A DNA stretch of 64,000 nt from Wocania arenilitoris (GTDB lineage Bacteria; Bacteroidota; Bacteroidia; Flavobacteriales; Flavobacteriaceae). This document shows, one piece after another, positions 58,092 to 64,000 of the stretch (its first letter is position 1; each line of letters opens with the position of its first letter). The DNA lies in the NCBI RefSeq assembly GCF_021728535.1, contig NZ_JAKKDU010000005.1, forward strand, positions 176,607 to 240,606. Reading direction: 5' to 3'. Below the pieces are notes generated by a model that did no database searches, had not been told where the DNA came from, and saw only the letters and a program-made list of their open reading frames with translations. A program made the position numbers and the translations under genes.

Positions 58092-58115
58092 TTTTATTAT
58101 GCGCGCATAATAAAA
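58092..58115. promoter_or_regulatory. 24-bp perfect palindrome, probable MarR-type operator
   Basis: TTTTATTATGCGCGCATAATAAAA is fully self-complementary. The GC-rich centre is unusual in this AT-rich region. It precedes the marR-fad operon. Confidence 0.7.
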
Positions 58116-58139
58116 ATTGATTTTGTTTTAAATAAAAAA

Positions 58140-58160
58140 GCCACCATTTAAAATGGTGGC
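58140..58160 (-). terminator. Intrinsic terminator of the small membrane protein gene
   Basis: GCCACCATTT and AAATGGTGGC form a stem followed on the minus strand by a T run. It separates this gene from marR. Confidence 0.8.
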
Positions 58161-58187
58161 CAAAATTTTCTAATAAGATTTAGTGTG

Positions 58188-58580
58188 CTACTCTAGTTTA
58201 CCGTTTATTAACCCAACAACAGCACCTACAATTGCAGCCATAACAATAGAAATAACAATATCTAAACCAACAGTTTCTATTGGTGTACTTGGGTCCATTG
58301 CCATTCCAAAGAAATGCCAATAAAGCGCAAGAAATATACCAATTACAGCGCCAGCTTTAGCTCCAGTTGTTACAGTAGTAATTTGAGCCCACTTGGTAAA
58401 AATATAAGCTACAAATAATCCAAAAGTAATGCATCCTAAAAAGATAAATATTAATGCATTAGAATCTTCTTCTGGTTGTGGAAATGAATCTTTAAATAGA
58501 AGACCATAAAAAAGCCAACCTAAAAGGAAGTCAACAATACCTCCTACAATACCAGCAACTAAGAAATTTTTTGTTTTCAT
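58188..58580 (-). CDS. Small four-helix membrane protein, unknown function
   Basis: A 130-residue inner-membrane protein with four hydrophobic segments (about 5-27, 42-62, 73-93, 104-126) and Gly-rich helices (AGIVGGIVDFLLGWLF). I do not recognise a characterised family. It stands alone with its own terminator. The ATG at 58580 is preferred to an upstream in-frame codon. Confidence 0.7.
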   Translation of the reverse strand: MKTKNFLVAGIVGGIVDFLLGWLFYGLLFKDSFPQPEEDSNALIFIFLGCITFGLFVAYIFTKWAQITTVTTGAKAGAVIGIFLALYWHFFGMAMDPSTPIETVGLDIVISIVMAAIVGAVVGLINGKLE

Positions 58581-58676
58581 TGTCAATAAATTTAATGGTT
58601 AGTAATTCCTAAATGTATGAAAAAATAAATAATTTTAAATTTATTAGTGTATTTTTTACTAAATGAGATATGAAAA

Positions 58677-59713
58677 ATGAAGTACACTAATTTATTAAGA
58701 GCCAAGTTATTAAAATTTAATTTGCTGTTGACTGCATCATTTTTAGTACTGTCTTGCAGTAAAAATAGCGATGATATTGTAGTGGTAATTGATAATGATA
58801 AAGCAGCAAGAGTTGTTGGTTATTTGCCAGCTTATAGTTTTTTTTAACGATAAAATTGATTTTTGTAAACTTACTCATTATTTGGCTTTTGCAAATCCAG
58901 ATAGTGATGGTAATATTATAATGCCTAGTATTTCTCAGGTTACATCAACTGCAAGAATGAATAACCCTAACATAATTATTTGTATTTCTTTGGCTGGTGG
59001 CGCATTAACAACGGAGCAAGCGGCAAGTTGGTCAGATTTAATTGATATTTCTGCTAATAGACCTTTATTTATTGAAAAGATTGTAAACTACGTGCTTGAT
59101 AACAACTTGGATGGCGTTGATGTGGATTTAGAATGGAGTCATGTAACGTCAGGCTACAGCGATTTTGTAATCGAGTTAAAAGCTGCATTAGATGAGCACA
59201 ATAAATTAATAATGGTTGCTTTTCCGCAAACTTTATATAGCAATGTTAGTAATGCTGCATTAGATGCTTTTGATTTTATAAATATAATGTCTTACGATGC
59301 TACAGGGTCTTGGCAACCATCAAACCCTAGTCAGCACAGTTCAATAAATTTTTCAAGAGATGGGATTAACTTTTGGAATAAAACAGTTGGAACGCCTGCA
59401 GAAAAACTAACTTTAAGTGTCCCGTTTTATGTGTATAATTTTATAGATGCTTCTACAGCAGTTTCTTTTACTTATTCTCAAATGGTTCAAGACAATGTAA
59501 ATAATGCTAATTTAGATCAGGTAGGTAATTCTTATTATAATGGTATGCCAACAATAAAATCTAAAGTTAATTTGGCACATAATAGTGGTTTAGGTGGCAT
59601 TATGATATGGGAACTTGGTCAAGTCTTTTGATGAATATTCTTTGCTAAAAGCTATTCACGATGAGTATACCGAGTTAGGTGTTAAAATTAGTGGGCTTTG
59701 TGGGAATAATTGA
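58677..59713 (+). pseudogene. GH18 lipoprotein (chitinase/endo-hexosaminidase-like), two frameshifts
   Basis: Three pieces in different frames form one GH18 protein. Piece 1 (58677-58847) has a lipoprotein signal (LVLSC) and RVVGYLPAYSFF, and ends at a stop created by a run of eight T (58838-58845). Piece 2 carries the catalytic motif LDGVDVDLEW and runs to a stop at 59629-59631. Piece 3 (to 59713) ends in SLLKAIHDEYTELG. In both places removal of one T restores the frame. GH18 includes chitinases and endo-beta-N-acetylglucosaminidases. With two lesions the gene is probably dead. Confidence 0.8.
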
Positions 59714-59733
59714 AAGTAATAGTTTCTATAAAT

Positions 59734-61503
59734 TTATGACCTATAAATTTTCTCAATTAAATCTTTATAAATTTCTTTAATTACTTTTCGTTTCATTTTC
59801 ATGGTTGGAGTTAAATGTCCAGCATCAATAGTCCAAACATCGGGAGTAATTTCAAACTTTTTTATTTGCTCCCATTTCCCAAAATGGGTGTTGGCTTCAT
59901 CAATTTCTTCTTGAATACGTTCGTGTAGAGTTTCGTTACAAATAATATCGTTTTTGGAGTTGAAAGTGATATCATGACGCTTGCCCCATTCTTCAACAAA
60001 TTCAAAATTTAACTGAATTAAAGCTGCAGGCATTTTTTCGCCTTCTCCAATAACCATTATTTGTTCAATAAATCGAGATTGTTTAAATCTGTTTTCAATT
60101 AATGCAGGAGCAACGTACTTTCCGCCAGAAGTTTTAAACATTTCCTTTTTTCGATCTGTAATTTTCAAGAATCCTTCGTCGCAAATTTCACCAATATCAC
60201 CCGTATGAAAATAGTCGCCAGTCATTACTTCATCTGTTTTTTTGGAATCTTTAAAGTAACCTTGCATAATGTTTGGGCCTTTAACTAAAATCTCACCATC
60301 TTCAGCTATTTTTACTTCAACATTATCAATCACTTTACCAACAGTGCCAATTCTAAACCCACCATTACGTTGATCGTTTACCGATATTACTGGCGATGTT
60401 TCTGTGAGTCCATAGCCTTCCATAATTGGCATTTCAGCAGCTGCAAATATGCGCGTTAATCTAGTTTGAAGTGCTGCACTACCTGATACCATTAAATCTA
60501 AATTTCCGCCAAGACCAGCTTTCCATTTACTAAAAATAAGTTTTCTGGCTAGATTAAGTTTCTTTTCGTACCACCAACCATTTTTACCATAAGGCTCATA
60601 TTTTAAGCCTACTTTAACAGCCCAAAAGAAAAGCATCTTTTTAATTCCTGATAAATCGCTACCTTTTGCTATAATTTTATCATAAACTTTTTCGTAAAGT
60701 CGAGGTACAGCAGTCATTACGTTTGGTTTAATCTCTTTGAGATTATCACTCATCGCTTCAATAGATTCCGCAAAATAAATTTCTACACCACAATATTGGT
60801 ACAAATACAAAATCATGCGTTCAAAAACATGACAAATAGGTAAAAAACTTAAAGCTTTAGATTTTCCATATACAAATGGCACACGTTTTTCGCTATCTAA
60901 AACATTTGATACTAAATTATTGTGAGATAGCATAACACCTTTAGGTTTTCCTGTAGTTCCAGAAGTGTAAATTAAAGTTGCTAAATCGTTAGGTTTTACA
61001 TTTTTTTTTCTTGCCTCAACATCGCTTTGGTTTGAGTTGTCTTTGCCTAATTTTAAAACATCACTCCAATTATTTTCACCGCTAATATTATCAAAAGTAA
61101 ATACATTTTTAAGTTTTGTGTTTCCTTTTATAATGTTGAGTTTTTCTAAAATACTCTCATCAGAAACGAAACAATGTGTTGCTTCAGAATGATTTAAAAT
61201 ATATTCATAATCTTCTTTAGAGATGGTTGGATAAATAGGTACATTTTGGGCGCCAATTTGTAATATTCCAATATCTAAAACATTCCATTCGGTTCTGTTG
61301 GTTGAAGAAATTATAGCAATTTTATCATTTGGTTTAACACCTAATTGTAATAAACCTCTACTTATTGCATTGGCTTTATTAATATATTCTTGTGTAGAAA
61401 TCGATTCCCATTTACCATTATATTTTGTGGTAAATGCTTTTTGTAAATTATATGTTTTTAATTGATGATATGGAAAATCAAAAATTCTTGTAATCTCTGT
61501 CAT
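59734..61503 (-). CDS. fadD: Long-chain acyl-CoA synthetase (AMP-dependent)
   Basis: A 589-residue adenylate-forming ligase with the nucleotide motif YTSGTTGKPKG (near 180), EGYGLTETSP, TGDIGEICDEGFLKITDRKKE and the late motif LTPTMKMKRK holding the catalytic Lys. It activates long fatty acids as CoA esters for the beta-oxidation genes about 2 kb away. It is a separate unit on the minus strand. Confidence 0.9.
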   Translation of the reverse strand: MTEITRIFDFPYHQLKTYNLQKAFTTKYNGKWESISTQEYINKANAISRGLLQLGVKPNDKIAIISSTNRTEWNVLDIGILQIGAQNVPIYPTISKEDYEYILNHSEATHCFVSDESILEKLNIIKGNTKLKNVFTFDNISGENNWSDVLKLGKDNSNQSDVEARKKNVKPNDLATLIYTSGTTGKPKGVMLSHNNLVSNVLDSEKRVPFVYGKSKALSFLPICHVFERMILYLYQYCGVEIYFAESIEAMSDNLKEIKPNVMTAVPRLYEKVYDKIIAKGSDLSGIKKMLFFWAVKVGLKYEPYGKNGWWYEKKLNLARKLIFSKWKAGLGGNLDLMVSGSAALQTRLTRIFAAAEMPIMEGYGLTETSPVISVNDQRNGGFRIGTVGKVIDNVEVKIAEDGEILVKGPNIMQGYFKDSKKTDEVMTGDYFHTGDIGEICDEGFLKITDRKKEMFKTSGGKYVAPALIENRFKQSRFIEQIMVIGEGEKMPAALIQLNFEFVEEWGKRHDITFNSKNDIICNETLHERIQEEIDEANTHFGKWEQIKKFEITPDVWTIDAGHLTPTMKMKRKVIKEIYKDLIEKIYRS

Positions 61504-61592
61504 TTAATATTTGTAATTAAGGAGTTATGCAAAGTATGAAATTAAAAATGATTATCAAATTCTAAAAAAATACTATGAGTATTGAGATGCTT

Positions 61593-63155
61593 TTATTCCC
61601 AATACGCATTAAAAATATCTTGCATCTCTGTATATTTTATATCAGTATCATCAAAAGTTTCGCGTTGTTTTTTTAACTCAACCTTCATCTCTTTTATAAT
61701 TTCAGAATAAGAAGCATCATTATAAGCATTGTGGATTTCGTTTGGGTCTTTTTCTAAATCGTAAAATTCCCATGCTGGAGTAGTAGATTCTTTAGATGAG
61801 CCTGTCATATCCAAAGAAAGTCCATAAAATAATGCTAGTTTATAGCGTTTATTTCTAATACCAAAGTGCCCTGGTCTTTTAGCATGATTGGTCCAATATC
61901 GATAATAAGCCGATTGTCTCCAATCATCAGGCGTGTTTCCTTTTAAGTTTTCTCTAAAGCTCTGTCCTTGCATAGACTCTGGTTTTTTAACGCCAGCATA
62001 ATCGGCAAATAATGCTGGAAAATCGATATTTAAAATAATATCATCAATACGTTTTCCTGCAGGAACTTCTTTTGGGTATCTAACAACAAAAGGCATTCTT
62101 AGTGATTCATCATAGATTAAACGTTTATCAAAAAAACCATGTTCACCTAAAAAATAACCTTGGTCTGCTGTATAAATTACAACGGTATTTTCGGCTAAAC
62201 CTGATGCTTCTAAATAATCTAAAAGTTTACCGATATTATCATCAATAGCTGCTCCAGAACGCATAAAATCTTTAACGAATTTTTGATATGTTGCTTTTCG
62301 AGCAGAAATACTATCCAAGTTATTAGTGTAAAATGGTAGTCCAGGATATTTACACCACCATTTATCTGGGTCGTTTGATGCTTGTTCGTAGCGCCAGCTC
62401 AAATTTTCTAATTGTTGACCAGGAAAACTACGTCCAGAAGTTTCTGGAGAAAACTCTAAAAGTGAAGCAGGTTCTGGAATTTCTATGTTTTTATATAAAT
62501 CATTATAGCGTTCAGGAAAATCAAAAGGTTCATGAGTTGCCTTAAAATGTGTCATTAACATAAACGGTTTTTCTTTGTTTCTTTGATTTAGCCAGTTAAT
62601 AGATAGTTGTGTGATAACATCGGTAGAAAAGCCTTTGTGTACATCCCATTCTTCCTTTGGTTTATTAAAATTTTCAGAAGTTCTCAATATAGGGTCCCAA
62701 TAGCGTCCTTGATCGTGTAATATATTGTAATAATCGAAACCAGATGGCTCTTTTTTTAAATGCCATTTTCCAATAATTGCCGTTTGGTAGCCATTACTGT
62801 TTAATACTTTGGCAATATTATCTTTATCTGGATCTAGAGCATCGCTAAGTGTATAAACTCCATTTTTTTGACTGTATTGTCCTGTTAGAATACTTGCTCT
62901 ACTTGGTACACAAATTGAATTTGTACAAAAGGCATTATTTAATACTGTGCCCTCATTAGCCAACCGAGTAATGTTCGCATTTTGAACATAATCTTTTAAA
63001 ACACCACCATATATTCCCCAAGCTTGTGAGGTATGATCATCAGACATGATGAATAGAATATTTGGTCGTTGTTCTATTTGTTTTTCTTCAGATTTGCAAC
63101 AAAAAATGAATAATGAAACGAATAAGAGTACTAGTTTTAAAAAGTTATTATTCAT
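61593..63155 (-). CDS. S1-family sulfatase lipoprotein (second)
   Basis: A 520-residue sulfatase. The ATG at 63155 gives a lipoprotein signal (lipobox FIFCC). The formylglycine site is ICVPSRASILTG with Cys 82; metal Asp residues are in IMSDDHTSQAWG and TADQGYFLG. GKWHLKKEPSGFDYY resembles GlcNAc-6-sulfatase-like (S1_11-type) enzymes, but the subfamily is tentative. It is about 40 kb from the other sulfatase and has no glycosidase neighbour except the broken GH18 gene. Confidence 0.88.
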   Translation of the reverse strand: MNNNFLKLVLLFVSLFIFCCKSEEKQIEQRPNILFIMSDDHTSQAWGIYGGVLKDYVQNANITRLANEGTVLNNAFCTNSICVPSRASILTGQYSQKNGVYTLSDALDPDKDNIAKVLNSNGYQTAIIGKWHLKKEPSGFDYYNILHDQGRYWDPILRTSENFNKPKEEWDVHKGFSTDVITQLSINWLNQRNKEKPFMLMTHFKATHEPFDFPERYNDLYKNIEIPEPASLLEFSPETSGRSFPGQQLENLSWRYEQASNDPDKWWCKYPGLPFYTNNLDSISARKATYQKFVKDFMRSGAAIDDNIGKLLDYLEASGLAENTVVIYTADQGYFLGEHGFFDKRLIYDESLRMPFVVRYPKEVPAGKRIDDIILNIDFPALFADYAGVKKPESMQGQSFRENLKGNTPDDWRQSAYYRYWTNHAKRPGHFGIRNKRYKLALFYGLSLDMTGSSKESTTPAWEFYDLEKDPNEIHNAYNDASYSEIIKEMKVELKKQRETFDDTDIKYTEMQDIFNAYWE

Positions 63156-63354
63156 ATTTTTTTGTTTTGCATGGGGTGTTTTACGACTAAATTTCAGGGC
63201 TATCACTATTCTTTACAGTCATTATAAAAACATGGTAGCAAATTATAATTCTTTTTTGTTTAAAAGTGAAATTAATTTTATTAGAGTAACTAATGTAACT
63301 TAAAAATAATTTTTTATGGTAAAAAGTCTTAACCCAATAAAAGACAAATTTGTT

Positions 63355-63717
63355 TTAATTAGTTAAATAGGACATAACTTTAATGAAATCTTCTTTTTTA
63401 GAGCGTGTAACACTAACTATATCTCCATTATTCATAATAATATATCCACCATCAGACTTGACATATTTTTTAACTTCTTTTAAATTAATTAGGTAGCTAT
63501 TATGCACGCGCATAAAGTCTTGTTCTAAAAGTAGGTTTTCGTATTCTTTTAAGTGTTTACTAACAAGCAATTTTTCTGAATTATTAATTACAAATTCGGT
63601 GTAAGAGCCTTCAGCTTTACAATATAGTATTTTGTTAACTTCTATAAAATCAAACCCATCAGATGTAGCTAAACAAATTTTATTAAGTTTAGGTTTTTGC
63701 TGCTTTAAATTTAACAT
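63355..63717 (-). CDS. Stand-alone LytTR DNA-binding protein, possible truncation
   Basis: A 120-residue LytTR domain (ILYCKAEGSYTEF, LLVSKHLKEYENLL, RVHNSYLINLKEV, DIVSVTRSKKEDF). The first 20 residues resemble the linker after a receiver domain in LytTR response regulators, but an in-frame TAA lies nine codons before the ATG, so no receiver is joined. About 80 bp further are the remains of an IS200/IS605 end. It may be a stand-alone regulator or a response regulator cut down by insertion. Confidence 0.75.
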   Translation of the reverse strand: MLNLKQQKPKLNKICLATSDGFDFIEVNKILYCKAEGSYTEFVINNSEKLLVSKHLKEYENLLLEQDFMRVHNSYLINLKEVKKYVKSDGGYIIMNNGDIVSVTRSKKEDFIKVMSYLTN

Positions 63718-63765
63718 TAAAGTTTCTAATTGCTTTTTGTATATTTCTTTATTTCATCTTATAAA

Positions 63766-63786
63766 ACCACCTGCTTTGCTGGTGGT
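63766..63786 (+). mobile_element. IS200/IS605 left-end hairpin
   Basis: ACCACC pairs with GGTGGT around TGCTTTGCT, immediately upstream of the TnpA fragment. Such subterminal hairpins are recognised by IS200/IS605 transposases. No right end is seen. Confidence 0.6.
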
Positions 63787-63818
63787 CATGTTCTGAAGGC
63801 TATGCCTATATTTGTACT

Positions 63819-63917
63819 ATGAGCAAATATAAGAAACTTAGTCATGTTATATATAAATGTGAATATCACATAGTTTGGGTTGTAAGTCTTCAGATAAATT
63901 TGAACTTTTTGGTTTAA
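63819..63917 (+). pseudogene. IS200/IS605-type TnpA N-terminal fragment
   Basis: The first ~21 codons match TnpA of this family: MSKYKKLSHVIYKCEYHIVW. The sequence then departs after 63881 and meets a stop at 63915-63917. A different frame (63887-63952) reads like the last ~20 residues of another protein. This suggests the IS end was joined to foreign coding sequence by deletion. Confidence 0.7.
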
Positions 63918-64000
63918 AATTTAAGAGAGGGTTTAATGCTAATTTAAGCTAAATTTTTGATATTGTTTTTTTCTGTCGTTTAATGTTTTGATTTTCGTTT

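Noticed and set aside
58838..58845. Phase-variable T8 tract switching the GH18 gene
   Set aside because: A second frame break at 59626-59629 would still inactivate the tail of the protein, so a switch alone would not restore it.

Overview
The window reads as a chromosomal piece of a marine-type Flavobacteriaceae (Bacteroidota). The base composition is AT-rich and there are no tRNA or rRNA genes. Where a promoter can be read it has the Bacteroidota -7 motif TAnnTTTG. Marker genes agree: a fused SecDF, a fused CcoNO, a GlcN6P deaminase fused to a PIG-L domain, FucP/NagP-type MFS sugar transporters, a four-helix-bundle protein and a LETM1-related biofilm protein. The genus cannot be fixed from sequence alone.

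Region 1 (1-25.0 kb, mostly + strand) is a long glycan-utilisation locus. It encodes secreted or lipoprotein enzymes: an alpha-galactosidase-like GH with a carbohydrate-binding module, two GH20 hexosaminidases, a GH123 beta-N-acetylgalactosaminidase, an S1 sulfatase, one alkaline-phosphatase-fold phosphodiesterase and two EEP-fold phosphoesterases. It also encodes two sugar importers and cytoplasmic catabolism: L-fucose mutarotase and dehydrogenase, N-acetylhexosamine 1-kinase plus nucleotidyltransferase, the NagB-PIG-L fusion, and acetyl-CoA synthetase. An AraC and a LacI regulator sit in the middle with 3 bp between their ends. The implied substrate is a sulfated glycan rich in GalNAc/GlcNAc and fucose, perhaps with galactose or phosphate. 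No SusC/SusD pair is in the window, and the locus runs off the left edge.

Region 2 (25.0-26.7 kb) is a mobile-element scar: a frameshifted ISAs1 element with intact terminal repeats and no target duplication, the 3' tail of another transposase, and a MITE-like inverted-repeat element. It separates the glycan locus from housekeeping genes (mdh, a small SecD-like membrane protein, secDF, a LETM1-related protein, Cu/Zn SOD).

Region 3 (33.7-48.3 kb) is a microaerobic respiration and copper module. It holds hemN and a Usp protein, an OprC-like copper TonB receptor, a small Cys-motif protein, a SafE-like membrane protein, ccoH-ccoG-ccoP-ccoQ-ccoNO-ccoS (all minus strand), the copper P-type ATPase ccoI, and a divergent Crp/Fnr regulator. 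Three identical-geometry palindromes, ATGA-N6-TCAT, lie upstream of hemN, ccoS and ccoI. Each is exactly 33 bp centre to centre from a TAnnTTTG-like -7 element, which defines a small Fnr regulon with class II geometry.

Region 4 (48.3-64 kb) has two secreted peptidases, then a fatty-acid beta-oxidation operon (marR, HAD-ECH fusion, thiolase, an inserted four-helix-bundle gene, acyl-CoA dehydrogenase) under a 24-bp perfect palindrome. After it come a small membrane protein, a GH18 pseudogene with two single-T insertions, an acyl-CoA ligase, a second sulfatase, a receiver-less LytTR protein, and the broken left end of an IS200/IS605 element.
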